DNA of 64,000 nucleotides from Burkholderiales bacterium (GTDB lineage: Bacteria > Pseudomonadota > Gammaproteobacteria > Burkholderiales > Casimicrobiaceae), in assembly GCA_016790165.1 (NCBI GenBank), contig JAEUPL010000001.1, positions 186,001-250,000 on the forward strand, written 5' to 3'. The notes below the pieces were generated by a model. The model was given only the letters and a program-made list of their open reading frames with translations. It did no database searches and had not been told where the DNA came from. Positions within the stretch are counted from its first letter, which is position 1; the number at the start of each line of letters is the position of its first letter. A program made the translations under genes and the position numbers. This document shows positions 16,542 to 25,761 of the stretch, in pieces.

Positions 16542-18680
16542 CTAACGAGTGTCGCAGGGTGACAGCGCAGCCACTTCCACCCGGCAATCGTAAAACGTGG
16601 CGCCGCCGCCCATGTCGGCCAGGGCCTGACTGGTCAGATCGTTGACAAAACCCTCCGCACCCGGGTGATCGCGCCAGTGACCCCAGAGGAGAGTTGCCAC
16701 ACCCGTCCGCGTGTTTTCGCTCAACCGGCAGGCGAGTTGCATGCTGCCTCGGCGGTTCCACACACGTACACGTTGTCCATCGGCGAGTGAGCGTGCCGTC
16801 GCGTCGTCCGGGTGCAACTGCAGCGTCGGCGGACCGTAGCCCGCCATCAACTCGTCAATATTGCCGAACGTGGAATTCATCGCATTGCGCAGCGGCGGCG
16901 TGTTGAGTGCGAGCGGGAATGCCTTGGCGGCTTCACTCGCATCGCCCTCATGCGGCGGCACGTAGTTCGGCAAGGGGTCGAAACCGCGTCTCGCCAGCGT
17001 CTCGGAGTAGAACTCGCATTTGCCGGACGGTGTGCCGAAGCCGCCGTTGGCAAACGGGGTGATGAAGCCGCCTTGCTTCGGGTAGTTCAGGCGCAGAAAG
17101 CCGTCGCGCTCAAGCGTGTCAAACGATTGACCCGCAAGGGATGGATGATTCCAGTCAAAAGCATGGCGGATCAGCGATTCATCGTCTTCCGCCAGGCATG
17201 GATCGGTCAGGCCCATACGCCGGGCCAGACGGCGGAAGAGTTCGGTGTTCGGCAGACTCTCGCCAACGGGTGCAATGGCGCGCCGATTAAGCACGAGATC
17301 ATAGTGCCCGTAGCTGCGGTGGATGTCGTCGTGTTCGGGCGACGTGGTCGCCGGCAACACGATATCGGCGAAGCGCGCGGTGTCGGTGATGAACACGTCG
17401 TGCACAACGGTGAACAGATCCTCGCGCGACAGCCCCGCCAGCACCTTGTTGCCGTCGGGCGCCACGGCGCCAGGGTTGGCGTTATAGACGAAGAGTGCCT
17501 TGATCGGTGGGCCGTCGAGCGTGGTGAGCGCATCACCCAACTGATTCATATTGACCATGCGCGGCAACTGGCCGTCGCGAGTGGGCATCAGGTCGGGCCG
17601 TTCCAGATAGCCAAGATTCATCGGGTAGGCACCCGAGGTGGAAAGCTGCAAACCGCCGCTGGCCTCGCGCCAGGCACCGGTGAGCGCCGGCAGGCAAGCA
17701 ATGGTGCGCGTCGCCATGCCGCCGCCGCCGTGGCGCTGCATGCCGTAGTTCAGCCGGATCGCGGCCTTCTTCGTGGCTCCGTAGGCGGCGGCGAGTGCTT
17801 CGATGTCCGCGGCCGGGATACCGCAGATCGCGGCGGCGCGCTCCGGCGTCCAGTCGGCAACCCGCTCCCTCAATGCGGCGAAGCCCAGCGTATGCCGCGC
17901 GATGTACTCGTGATCGAGTCGGTCGTCGCGAACGAGCACATGCATCATGGCGAGCGCGAGCGCTGCGTCGGTGCCGGGTTTGACGGGCAGCCATTGATGA
18001 CATTTTTCGGCCGACAGCGAGCGATAGGGATCAATCGCGATCAGTCGCGCCCCACGTCGTTTGGCCTCCTGGCAGCGGCTCCACAGATGCAGGTTCGAGG
18101 TGATCGGGTTGCTTCCCCACAGAATGATCAGTTCGCTGTGGGCGAAGGCCTCGATATCGGTACCCAGGCGCGTGCCGAGTGTGACACTCAGGCCGGCCGC
18201 GCCTGCACTTGCGCAGATCGTGCGGTCCAGCTGCGATGCACCCAGCGCGTGAAAGAAGCGGCGATCCATCGAGCCGTATTGCAGCATGCCCATGTTCCCG
18301 GCATAGCTGTACGGCAGGATCGCCTCGGCACCGTGCCGGGCAATGATGGCCCTAAATTCCGAAACGATGGTGGCCAGCGCTTCGTCCCACGAGATCGGCA
18401 CGAACTGCCGGTCACCGCGCCCGCCCTTCGGACCCACGCGCCGGAGCGGCGTCGTCACTCGCGTCGGGTGATACGTGCGCAGCGGATACTTCGCGACCTT
18501 GGTGCACAGTACGCCAGCCGTTACGCTGTGCGCTGGCGATCCCCTGACCTCAAGCAACTTGCCGCCCGCAACGTGATATTCCAGTGCGCACGTGTCCGGG
18601 CAGTCGTGCGGACAGGCGCCCTTGATCACGCGGCGCACGTCACCCTCGTTTTGTGTTTCGGTTCGGTCATCGATCATCAT
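16542..18680 (-). CDS. Molybdopterin oxidoreductase (DMSO-reductase family) with a 4Fe-4S cluster
   Basis: The 712-residue enzyme has the N-terminal cluster motif C-x3-C-x3-C-x27-C (Cys 23, 27, 31 and 59; ACPHDCPDTC). Bis-MGD binding motifs follow (WGSNPITSNLHLW, NANPGAV, and the C-terminal dinucleotide-binding domain with LNTPPLRNAMNST). In alignment with formate dehydrogenases, Cys156 in TICASAG falls at the Mo-ligand position. There is no twin-arginine signal, so it is cytoplasmic. No small subunit or membrane anchor gene is adjacent. The family includes formate dehydrogenase-like and thiol/sulfoxide enzymes, and I cannot assign a substrate. Confidence 0.85.
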   Translation of the reverse strand: MMIDDRTETQNEGDVRRVIKGACPHDCPDTCALEYHVAGGKLLEVRGSPAHSVTAGVLCTKVAKYPLRTYHPTRVTTPLRRVGPKGGRGDRQFVPISWDEALATIVSEFRAIIARHGAEAILPYSYAGNMGMLQYGSMDRRFFHALGASQLDRTICASAGAAGLSVTLGTRLGTDIEAFAHSELIILWGSNPITSNLHLWSRCQEAKRRGARLIAIDPYRSLSAEKCHQWLPVKPGTDAALALAMMHVLVRDDRLDHEYIARHTLGFAALRERVADWTPERAAAICGIPAADIEALAAAYGATKKAAIRLNYGMQRHGGGGMATRTIACLPALTGAWREASGGLQLSTSGAYPMNLGYLERPDLMPTRDGQLPRMVNMNQLGDALTTLDGPPIKALFVYNANPGAVAPDGNKVLAGLSREDLFTVVHDVFITDTARFADIVLPATTSPEHDDIHRSYGHYDLVLNRRAIAPVGESLPNTELFRRLARRMGLTDPCLAEDDESLIRHAFDWNHPSLAGQSFDTLERDGFLRLNYPKQGGFITPFANGGFGTPSGKCEFYSETLARRGFDPLPNYVPPHEGDASEAAKAFPLALNTPPLRNAMNSTFGNIDELMAGYGPPTLQLHPDDATARSLADGQRVRVWNRRGSMQLACRLSENTRTGVATLLWGHWRDHPGAEGFVNDLTSQALADMGGGATFYDCRVEVAALSPCDTR

Positions 18681-18787
18681 GGTGAATATCCACTTCGTGG
18701 TGCCGTCGACGGTGCATGGTGCCAGACAATCACACCGCGCCCGGCCAACGCAAGGCGAGCGGGGAATCGTTGTGTTTCGCTCGCGAT

Positions 18788-19744
18788 TTACTTACCCGAT
18801 GCCGCGGCGATGACCTTCATACTCACCAAGTCGGGCGGCCCGAGCACTTTACCCCGACGATCCACCAGCGTTAAGCGAAACTCGTAGCCGCCGGGCTCCA
18901 GGTCGAATTCGTATTGCGTTTGACCGTCCGCCAGGACGACCTTGCGCTCGACCCGATCGCGCCGCAACACTTCGATCTGAAAGTGACCGGTGCCTTCTGC
19001 GTCCACGTCACTGGCACAAACGCCATAGCCTTCGGCGCCGAACTTCAGGACGAACGGGCTACGCACGGCATCGCCTGACCGGACATTCTGGAAGTAGGCC
19101 GGCGTCGCCGCCGGGGTCGGCTCTGTCGTGACGTTGTCAAACCACGCACGACAACTTTCGTCAAAGCGTGCCTGCGTGACTCGCGGCGAACCGGTGGACA
19201 GCAGGGAGCTGCGGGGCCCGATCACGTTGACCGTGACTTCGCGGGAGAAGATGTAGTAGGGGCGATGCTCATGGTCGGCGAACAACAGTCTCAACGTGCG
19301 CCTTCCCGGCGCCAGATTGAGCGTTGCAAAGGTCTGGCCTTTGCCAAAGTGGACGTACTTGTCGTTGAACGGCATCGACGCCTGCACATCAACCGGCAGT
19401 TTCGTGTCGATCAGGATGTGGTGATGCCCGGCTGCGGCGTGCGGTTTCCCGGCGGGGACGACCCCCATACCGCGAATGGCGAACTCCACGCGGAAGGGCG
19501 AATACACATTCATACCGTCGCGAATATTGGCAAACCCGACGCTACGCGTCCCGTCGGAGCGGTCACTCGCCGTGCGTGCCTTGACAAATTGCGCCCAGCA
19601 ACGCGCCTCCAGCGCGTCGCTCCACCCTTCGGCTGCGTGAATGGGTAGGCCGACCATGAGCGCGAGCGTGGGCAACCACCATGCCACGTTGCGAACGACG
19701 GGGGCCAAGTTGTCGTGCGTGGGTGGTCCCAGAGAACAACGCAT
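18788..19744 (-). CDS. Exported DUF4399-like protein with two related domains
   Basis: The product is about 318 residues long with an N-terminal hydrophobic segment ending IHAAEG, probably a signal peptide. The first half contains a DUF4399-type motif: VEFAIRGMGVVPAGK, then GHHHILID, HFGKGQT, and LAPGRRTLRLLFADHEHRPY. The second half (FVLKFGAEGYGVCASD, GHFQIEV, LEPGGYEFRLTLVD) looks like a degenerate second copy without the His cluster. DUF4399 proteins are periplasmic and of unknown function; the His-rich loop suggests metal binding. The start at the ATG 19744 follows GAGAGG by 8 nt. It is downstream of ttcA on the same strand, but a 20-bp palindrome lies between them. Confidence 0.72.
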   Translation of the reverse strand: MRCSLGPPTHDNLAPVVRNVAWWLPTLALMVGLPIHAAEGWSDALEARCWAQFVKARTASDRSDGTRSVGFANIRDGMNVYSPFRVEFAIRGMGVVPAGKPHAAAGHHHILIDTKLPVDVQASMPFNDKYVHFGKGQTFATLNLAPGRRTLRLLFADHEHRPYYIFSREVTVNVIGPRSSLLSTGSPRVTQARFDESCRAWFDNVTTEPTPAATPAYFQNVRSGDAVRSPFVLKFGAEGYGVCASDVDAEGTGHFQIEVLRRDRVERKVVLADGQTQYEFDLEPGGYEFRLTLVDRRGKVLGPPDLVSMKVIAAASGK

Positions 19745-19839
19745 CAGAATCACCTCTCGATCATTTCTTCCAATTTTCGCCTCTTGGGGTGTACCGGTGC
19801 GTTAGCGGCGTCTCGGAAACGTTGCGCGGGTCATGGCAT

Positions 19840-19859
19840 CCGCGCCCTGCAGGGCGCGG
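19840..19859. repeat. Perfect 20-bp palindrome between ttcA and the DUF4399-like gene
   Basis: CCGCGCCCTG and CAGGGCGCGG form an uninterrupted palindrome centred on CTGCAG, 10 bp beyond the ttcA stop. With no loop or T-run it is not a classical terminator. It may be an operator or an end-of-transcript structure. Confidence 0.5.
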
Positions 19860-19868
19860 GGCACGACT

Positions 19869-20861
19869 TCAGGACGACGGCGCCACCGCGACTTTAAATC
19901 GGCTGTCGCCGAAGCCGACGGCCTGCGCATCAGCCCGCATGGCCTTTTCCAGGGTGTGATCGACGTCAAACGCAGTGTCGCCGCCGTTCCACGCCGCCGG
20001 CAAACCGTCATCGAGAACTATCGTCGACTTGCTTTCACCGGCGCGGCGAGGAGACAGCGCCAGCGACTGGAAGTCAAACAGACGTGGGTCTGCGAGGTGC
20101 GATGGCACCACGTTTTGCAGACTGCGGAACATCGTCTCGACACGGCCAGGAAATTTCTTGTCCCATTCCTCAATCATTCGACCGACCACTGCGCGTTGAA
20201 GATTAGGCTGTGAGCCGCAGAGGTTGCACGGGATGATGGGGAAATCGCGTTCTTTTGCGTACTTCACAATGTCCTTTTCGCGCATGTAGGCGAGCGGGCG
20301 AATCACGACGTGTTCGCCGTTGTCAGACACGAGCTTGGGTGGCATCGCCTTCAACTTGCCGCCGTAGAACAAGTTCAGGAAGAAGGTTTCGAGGATGTCC
20401 TCGCGATGGTGCCCCAGTGCAATCTTTGTGCAACCGAGTTCCTTCGCCGTTCGATACAGGATGCCGCGCCGCAGCCGCGAACACAGCGAGCACATCGTCT
20501 TGCCGTCTTCGAGCACGCGCTTGACGATGCTGTACGTGTCGGCCTCGACGATTTTGAACGTCACGCCGAGCTTTTCCAGGTACTGCGGCAGGATGTGACC
20601 GGGGAAGTCGGGTTGCTTCTGGTCGAGGTTGACCGCGATGAGTTCGAAGTTCACCGGGGCCACGACCTGAAGCGCGAGCAGCAGGTCAAGCAGGGTATAG
20701 CTGTCCTTGCCGCCAGAAAGGCAGACCATGATGCGGTCGCCTTCGTCGATCATGCCGAAGTCAGTGACGGCCGCACCAACGATATTGCGAAGGCGCTTGC
20801 CCTCGCGCGAGAGCGAGAACGGCAGCGTGCGGGGCTGGCGAAAGATCGATTGCGTGCTCAT
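19869..20861 (-). CDS. ttcA: tRNA 2-thiocytidine(32) synthetase
   Basis: The 330-residue protein has the PP-loop [13 protein letters not shown], the cluster-binding pairs CSLC (in [12 protein letters not shown]) and the third cysteine in PCNLCGSQ, as in TtcA. It thiolates C32 of certain tRNAs using ATP and an Fe-S cluster. The C-terminal tail after residue 260 is longer than the core and is not conserved in any way that I can recognise. The ATG is preceded by TAGAAT at 6 nt on the minus strand and has no Shine-Dalgarno, another leaderless candidate. Confidence 0.94.
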   Translation of the reverse strand: MSTQSIFRQPRTLPFSLSREGKRLRNIVGAAVTDFGMIDEGDRIMVCLSGGKDSYTLLDLLLALQVVAPVNFELIAVNLDQKQPDFPGHILPQYLEKLGVTFKIVEADTYSIVKRVLEDGKTMCSLCSRLRRGILYRTAKELGCTKIALGHHREDILETFFLNLFYGGKLKAMPPKLVSDNGEHVVIRPLAYMREKDIVKYAKERDFPIIPCNLCGSQPNLQRAVVGRMIEEWDKKFPGRVETMFRSLQNVVPSHLADPRLFDFQSLALSPRRAGESKSTIVLDDGLPAAWNGGDTAFDVDHTLEKAMRADAQAVGFGDSRFKVAVAPSS

Positions 20862-20867
20862 CGCATG

Positions 20868-20873
20868 ATTCTA
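20868..20873 (-). promoter_or_regulatory. -10-like box 6 nt before the ttcA start
   Basis: Minus-strand TAGAAT, then 6 nt, then the ATG. There is no ribosome site between them. No good -35 is visible at the usual distance. Confidence 0.5.
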
Positions 20874-20924
20874 AGAGCCGCGGTTGGAGCCAGACTCACA
20901 GGCCGTCGTGGTCCAGAAAAGCGA

Positions 20925-20944
20925 AAGGGGCCGTGTGGCCCCTT
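20925..20944 (-). terminator. Terminator hairpin after the YccA-like gene
   Basis: AAGGGGCC and GGCCCCTT pair around a 4-nt loop about 30 bp beyond the stop of the YccA-like gene. On the minus strand it is followed by the T-rich stretch TCGCTTTTC. It is a moderate terminator. Confidence 0.6.
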
Positions 20945-20973
20945 GTTAGACGGTTTCCGGTGTGTGCGCCCGA

Positions 20974-21657
20974 TCAATCCCGGCTGGTCAGACCGAGGAG
21001 ACTGAGCAGGTTGCTGAAGATATTGAACAGGTTGATGTAGATCGACAGAGTGGCGCTGATGTAGTTGGTCTCGCCACCGGTGATGACCTGATTGATGTCA
21101 TACACCAGCCACGCTGAAAACAGGCCAATGAACAAGACGGTGCAGGCAATCATGAGCGCCGGCATCTGCAGCACGATGCCGCCAATGGCCGCCAGCAGGA
21201 TCACGCAAAAGCCGACCCAGAGAAACTTGCTCATGCCGGCGAGCGACGTCTTGATGCTGCTCGCAATCGCGGCCATGCCGGCAAAGATCAAAGCGGTTCC
21301 GCCGAACGCGTATGCGATCAGCGTCGCCCCGTCGCGAAGCGCCAGCACGCGCCCCAGAAGGACAGAGAGCCAGAAGCCCATGAAGAAGGTGAACCCGAGC
21401 AGCATCGCCACGCCGGCGCCACTGTTCTTGGTGCGTTCGATGCCATAGCTGAACGCCATGACAGCCCCCATCAGAATGAGGAAATTCAGCCACCAGGCGC
21501 CAAATCCCTTGAAGCCCATCATCACGCCCAGAGCCGCACCCGCGACGGTTGGGACCAGCGACAGCGCAAGCAGGAGATACGTGTTGCGCAAAACTCGGTT
21601 TTGCGGGCTGGCGAGTGCTTGGTCGCCGCGCGCAGGGGAGAATTGGTCTGTGCTCAT
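20974..21657 (-). CDS. Bax inhibitor-1/YccA family membrane protein
   Basis: The 227-residue protein has seven hydrophobic segments and a short polar N-terminus, as in YccA/YbhL. The last segment carries the conserved acidic pair region AWLVYDINQVITGG, which is typical of the BI-1 family Ca2+/pH site. E. coli YccA modulates the FtsH protease, while other members act as Ca2+ leak channels. The start at 21657 follows GGAGTCC; an in-frame start 15 bp upstream is less likely. It is probably monocistronic, ending at the hairpin at 20925-20944. Confidence 0.87.
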   Translation of the reverse strand: MSTDQFSPARGDQALASPQNRVLRNTYLLLALSLVPTVAGAALGVMMGFKGFGAWWLNFLILMGAVMAFSYGIERTKNSGAGVAMLLGFTFFMGFWLSVLLGRVLALRDGATLIAYAFGGTALIFAGMAAIASSIKTSLAGMSKFLWVGFCVILLAAIGGIVLQMPALMIACTVLFIGLFSAWLVYDINQVITGGETNYISATLSIYINLFNIFSNLLSLLGLTSRD

Positions 21658-21936
21658 TGAGGACTCCGACAAACAAGATCAACGTGGACGTAATGTAGGT
21701 GGATTGGGAACAATTTCAAGGTGAAAACCCCAATTTGCCGTTGTTTCGCGAAAAAAAAGCGCACACAACCGGCGTTTTGTGGCATCCTTGCATAACGTGG
21801 ATTAACGTCACAGCGTCATCGACAGCGTTTTTCCTCGCGTCAGCGAGTTTCCTGGTTCCCGAGTGTCAGCGTTTGCAACTGATCGAGTCCTTGAAATCCG
21901 CGGTTTTTCAGTTAGTCAAGGATAGATTTACACACT

Positions 21937-22317
21937 ATGGGTAATCGTTTGTTTGTGGGCAACATCAGCTTCCGCGCGACGCCGGACATGATTCGCTCCG
22001 AGTTCGAAGCGTTCGGCGAAGTGTCCGACGTTCATCTGCCGATGGATCGTGAAACGGGCCGCATGCGCGGTTTCGCGTTCGTTACGATGGCCACTGACGC
22101 GGCTGCGCAGGCTGCGATCGCCGGCATGAACGGCAAGTCGATCGAAGGCCGCCCGCTGGTCGTCAACGAAGCGCGTCCGGCCCCGGCGGGTGATCGTCCG
22201 CCGCGCGGCCCCGGTGGCGGTGGTGGCTTCCGCGGCCCCCGGTCGGGCGGTGGCGGCGGTGGCTACGGTGGCGGCGGCGGCGGTGGTCGCGGCGGCTACG
22301 GCGGCGGCAACTACTAA
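21937..22317 (+). CDS. Glycine-rich RRM RNA-binding protein
   Basis: One RNA recognition motif occupies residues 1-80, with RNP2 LFVGNISF and RNP1 RGFAFVTM both intact. It is followed by a tail of Arg/Gly repeats (GGGGG, GGYGGG). This is the architecture of the bacterial and cyanobacterial cold-inducible Rbp proteins, which bind RNA and act as chaperones. A noncoding stretch of 279 bp precedes the gene. The nearest AAGGA lies 14 nt before the ATG, too far for a normal site, which suggests an unusual leader. A strong terminator follows. Confidence 0.92.
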   Translation: MGNRLFVGNISFRATPDMIRSEFEAFGEVSDVHLPMDRETGRMRGFAFVTMATDAAAQAAIAGMNGKSIEGRPLVVNEARPAPAGDRPPRGPGGGGGFRGPRSGGGGGGYGGGGGGGRGGYGGGNY

Positions 22318-22337
22318 GCGCTCGCAACATCGCGCTG

Positions 22338-22366
22338 AAAAAGCCGGGCTTGGCCCGGCTTTTTTT
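22338..22366 (+). terminator. Rho-independent terminator, bidirectional
   Basis: GCCGGGC and GCCCGGC around a TTG loop, flanked by A5 and T7. The T-run contains the stop codon of the converging MFS gene, so the structure can serve both strands. Confidence 0.92.
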
Positions 22367-23709
22367 ATAGGCCCTTGCGCGGATCGGCGGGAACTGATTG
22401 CAGGTGATCGCGTGTCGCGAGCATCGGGAAGATTTTCGACCAAGTGAGCGCAATCAGGAGGCTGCCGATGCCACCGGCGACGACCGAGCCCATCGGGCCG
22501 ATCCACGCCGCTGTTGCACCCGACTCAAACTTGCCCAACTGGTTGCTGGCGCCGATGTACACGGAATTCACCGCGCTGATGCGCCCGCGCATCCCATCCG
22601 GCGTTTCCAGTTGCACCAGTGTCTGCCGGATGACCACGCTGACCATGTCCGCCGCGCCAGAGATGGCCAGCATCGTCATCGACAACAGAAAATTTGTCGA
22701 CCAACCGAACGCGACCGTCGCAGCGCCGTACGCCGCAACGGCCCAAAGCAGCATCGGGCCGACGCGTCGGCTCACCGGCCAGCGCGTCAAGGCCAGTGAC
22801 ATCAGAAACGCGCCGGCCGCGGGTGCGCCTCGCAGCAAGCCGAGTCCCAGCGTACCCACGTGCAGGATGTCGCGAGCGAACATCGGCAGCAGTGCTGTGG
22901 CGCCGCCCAGCAGGACTGCAAACAAGTCGAGTGAGATCGCGCCGAGCAAGGCCCGGCGCGCGACGATGAACGAGACACCGGCCGTCAGATTCGCCAGGGA
23001 TGCTGGTGTCCGGGTTGCGTTCGGGTCGTTGCACGATGCGGGGTAGCGCAGCGTCAGCGCCAGCCCGAGCATCAACAACGCCGCACAGGTTGCGTAGACC
23101 GCCGTCGCGCCCGCCATGTAAATCGCCCCGCCGAGCGCGGGTCCCGCGATGATCGCGGCCTGTAGTCCGGATGCTGCAAACGCCATGGCGCGTGCCAAGA
23201 GCGGTGCCGGCACGAGCAAGGCAATCAGCGCTTGCTGTGCGGGCATTTGAAAGGCGCGCGGCGCCCAGCAGTACGGAGAGACCGAGCAGCAGCTCCCGGG
23301 TCAGCCCGGTCTTCGCCCCGCTTCCCGTCACGCCCGTTGGCGGATAGCTCGCCAACGCGAGTGCGACCGCGACCAGCCACTGCGCTGCCAGACGCGCGGC
23401 CACGACGCGTCCGGGATGAAAGTGATCTGCGACATGACCCGCGGGCAACCAAAGCAATAGCGCCGGGACAAACTGATACAGACCGACCAGCCCGAGGTCC
23501 AGGCGCTGCCTGTGAGGTCGTACATCTGCCATCCCACGGCGCGACCATTAGCATCTGGTTGGCCGCCGTGCCTGCCAGTCGCACGACCCAGAAACGCAGG
23601 AAAGTGCGCTCGCGGATTAGCGCGCGAAAACCTGCCTCGCGGGGCGTCGACGTTGCGTCACTGCGTTCTTGGCTAACGGCTGCGTCCGGCGCTTGCCCCT
23701 GGCAAGCAT
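22365..23709 (-). pseudogene. MFS transporter with several frameshifts
   Basis: A 12-helix MFS protein (enterobactin-exporter-like branch) can be read only by changing frame several times. TFLRFWVVRLAGTAANQMLMVA is in one frame, GWQMYDLTGSA in a second, LGLVGLYQFVPALLLWLPAGH to LLLGLSVLLGAAR in a third, and FQMPAQQALIALL to the stop at 22365 in a fourth. Three breaks fall near 23540, 23500 and 23250. A probable fourth near 23612 separates the only ATG (23709) from the protein. The first two fit a loss of one base in GCGC-rich sequence; the third is a 2-base loss or a 1-base gain. The residues on each side are otherwise well conserved, so decay is recent or the sequence has errors. The start is approximate. 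Confidence 0.78.
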
Positions 23710-23772
23710 ATCGGTAGCACCCGGACGCACCGGGGCGAGCGACGCGCCGGTGACGACGAACGCATCTTGCGC

Positions 23773-23778
23773 TAGGCT
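23773..23778 (+). promoter_or_regulatory. -10-like box 6 nt before a start codon
   Basis: TAGGCT, 6 nt and then the ATG at 23785, with no Shine-Dalgarno. It is a weaker match to TATAAT than the other sites, but the spacing is the same. Confidence 0.38.
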
Positions 23779-23784
23779 TTCGGC

Positions 23785-24546
23785 ATGCCGCAACCGAAAA
23801 GCCGTTCACTCACCGTCGCTACGTACAACATTCACAAGGGCTTTTCGCATTTCAACCGGCGTCTGGTTGTGCACGATGTGCGGGAGCGGCTGCGTGGAAT
23901 GGGGGCTGATGTCGTGTTCTTGCAGGAAGTGGTCGGACACAACGCGCGGCACGTTGAAAATCACGCCACGTGGCCCGTTGAGCCGCAGCATGAATTTCTG
24001 GCTGAAAGCCAATGGCCTGCGCGCGCCTACGCCCGTAATGCGGTGTACGAGCACGGCCATCACGGCAACGCCATCCTGTCGCGCTTTCCGATGTTGCGCA
24101 GTGAACACGAGGACATTTCTACCAACCGCCTTGAACAGCGCGGCCTGCTGCATGCCGAGATCGCCGTGCCCGGGTGGCGCGAGCACCTGCACTGCGTGTG
24201 TGTTCATTTGGGTCTGTTCGGCCGGTCGCGCCGCAAGCAAGTCGAAGCGGTGTGTTCCCGCATCGACGCCTTGGTGCCCGCGGGTGCGCCGCTCGTACTG
24301 GCGGGGGACTTCAACGACTGGCGCCATCGGGTCGGCGATCCGCTGGCGCGGCTAAACCTCCGGGAAGTGTTTGAAACTGCGCACGGCCGGCCCGCCCGCA
24401 GCTTTCCGGCGCGACTGCCAATTCTTCAACTGGACCGCATCTATGTTCGCGGTTTCACGGTGCACAGTGCGCACGTGCATCGTGGCCGTGAGTGGGCGCG
24501 ATTGTCGGATCACGCTCCGCTCGCGGCGCAACTGGTGCTGGCATGA
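23785..24546 (+). CDS. Endonuclease/exonuclease/phosphatase family protein, YbhP-like
   Basis: The 253-residue protein has the EEP fold: TYNIHKGF with the first Asn, VVFLQEV with the metal-binding Glu, LVLAGDFNDW, and the C-terminal LSDHAPL catalytic Asp-His. Members cleave phosphodiesters in nucleic acids or lipids. In E. coli the homologue YbhP is encoded directly upstream of clsB. The same order is seen here with an ATGA overlap, which suggests a role linked to cardiolipin. There is no signal peptide. The start is preceded by TAGGCT at 6 nt. Confidence 0.87.
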   Translation: MPQPKSRSLTVATYNIHKGFSHFNRRLVVHDVRERLRGMGADVVFLQEVVGHNARHVENHATWPVEPQHEFLAESQWPARAYARNAVYEHGHHGNAILSRFPMLRSEHEDISTNRLEQRGLLHAEIAVPGWREHLHCVCVHLGLFGRSRRKQVEAVCSRIDALVPAGAPLVLAGDFNDWRHRVGDPLARLNLREVFETAHGRPARSFPARLPILQLDRIYVRGFTVHSAHVHRGREWARLSDHAPLAAQLVLA

Positions 24547-25697
24547 TCACATACCACCCTGGCAACCATGTCGAGTTACTGCACTGCGGCGCGGAATTCT
24601 TCCCGGCGCTGGAACAGGCGATCGATGCCGCGACGAGCGAAGTTCGACTGGAAACCTACATTTTTGCAGACGACGAAACAGGCCGCCGCATCGCGGCGGC
24701 GCTCGCCCGCGCCGTTCAGCGCGGCGTGGCCGTGCGGGTGGTTTACGACGGCTTCGGCTCGGCGTCGTGGCTTGGCGGCATCGACCAACGCCTGCGCGCA
24801 GCGGGCGTGGATGTCGCCGTGTTCCGTCCCGACACCGGGTGGCAACGTTTTGAACGCTCGCGGCTGCGTCGTCTACATCGCAAGCTCGCGATGATTGACG
24901 GCCGTGTCGCCTTTGTTGGCGGCATCAACATCATCGACGACCTCAACATGCCCGAGCCGCGCCATCCGCGCTTTGACTACGCCGTCTGCGTGCGTGGGCC
25001 ACTGCTGGCTCGAATTCACACCGCGATGGCCGAACTGTGGGCACGCTTGCACCAGCACGGGCTGGACCGCCTGCGCGCCATGGTGGCGGCGTTCCCACCG
25101 GTGGCCGATCCCGCGGGTGACCACCACGCGTGGTTCGCGTTCCGCGACAACGTCAGCCACCGTCGCGACATCGAACGCGAGTACCTCGCTGCGATTCTCT
25201 CCGCCCGACAGGAAATTCTGATTGCCAACGCCTATTTCTTTCCGGGCCGACGATTTCGTCGCGCGCTGCTGCGCGCCCGGCGACGGGGCGTACGCGTGCG
25301 GCTGCTGCTACAGGGGCGCCAGGAGTATCTGCTGCAACACTACGCCACGCGGGCACTGTATGGCACTCTGCTCGATGCCGGTGTTGAGCTTCATGAATAT
25401 ACGAAGAGTTTTCTGCACGCCAAAGTGGCCGTCATCGACGACCAGTGGGCGACGGTGGGTTCGTCGAATATTGATCCGTTCAGCCTGCTGCTGGCGCGCG
25501 AGGCCAATGTATTTGTGCGTGACCCGAGCTTCGCGTTGAGACTCAGGACAAGTCTTGACGACGCGATCGAGCACGACGCGCGCGTCATTCGGCAGGAGCG
25601 CTGGAGCAGCCGCCCGCTGCTGGATCGCCTCTTGACGTGGACGTTGTACGGCGTCGCGCGGGCGCTGATGAGCGTACTCGGCTACGGCCGACACTGA
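24543..25697 (+). CDS. clsB: Cardiolipin synthase B
   Basis: The 384-residue phospholipase-D-type enzyme has both HKD motifs, LHRKLAMIDGRVAFVGG and LHAKVAVIDDQWATVGSSN. There is no N-terminal transmembrane pair, as expected for ClsB rather than ClsA. It makes cardiolipin from phosphatidylglycerol at the inner membrane. The C-terminus has a hydrophobic stretch (LLTWTLYGVARALMSVLGY). It overlaps the YbhP-like gene by 4 bp, matching the E. coli ybhP-clsB arrangement. Confidence 0.9.
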   Translation: MITYHPGNHVELLHCGAEFFPALEQAIDAATSEVRLETYIFADDETGRRIAAALARAVQRGVAVRVVYDGFGSASWLGGIDQRLRAAGVDVAVFRPDTGWQRFERSRLRRLHRKLAMIDGRVAFVGGINIIDDLNMPEPRHPRFDYAVCVRGPLLARIHTAMAELWARLHQHGLDRLRAMVAAFPPVADPAGDHHAWFAFRDNVSHRRDIEREYLAAILSARQEILIANAYFFPGRRFRRALLRARRRGVRVRLLLQGRQEYLLQHYATRALYGTLLDAGVELHEYTKSFLHAKVAVIDDQWATVGSSNIDPFSLLLAREANVFVRDPSFALRLRTSLDDAIEHDARVIRQERWSSRPLLDRLLTWTLYGVARALMSVLGYGRH

Positions 25698-25749
25698 CCC
25701 ACAGACGCCCGCCACGGGAGAGCGCGCCTCGCTCCGTTGTCAGCGTTCC

Positions 25750-25755
25750 TATAAT
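25750..25755 (+). promoter_or_regulatory. Consensus -10 box 6 nt before a start codon
   Basis: A perfect TATAAT is followed by 6 nt and the ATG at 25762. No Shine-Dalgarno can fit between them, so the transcript should be leaderless. No -35 match is visible. Confidence 0.6.
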
Positions 25756-25761
25756 CGGCGA

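Noticed and set aside
16812-18887. Long plus-strand ORF (691 codons) opposite the molybdopterin oxidoreductase gene
   Set aside because: It is an antisense shadow produced by GC-rich third codon positions. Its translation is Arg/His/Gln-rich without any family motif, while the minus strand carries a full enzyme with all motifs.
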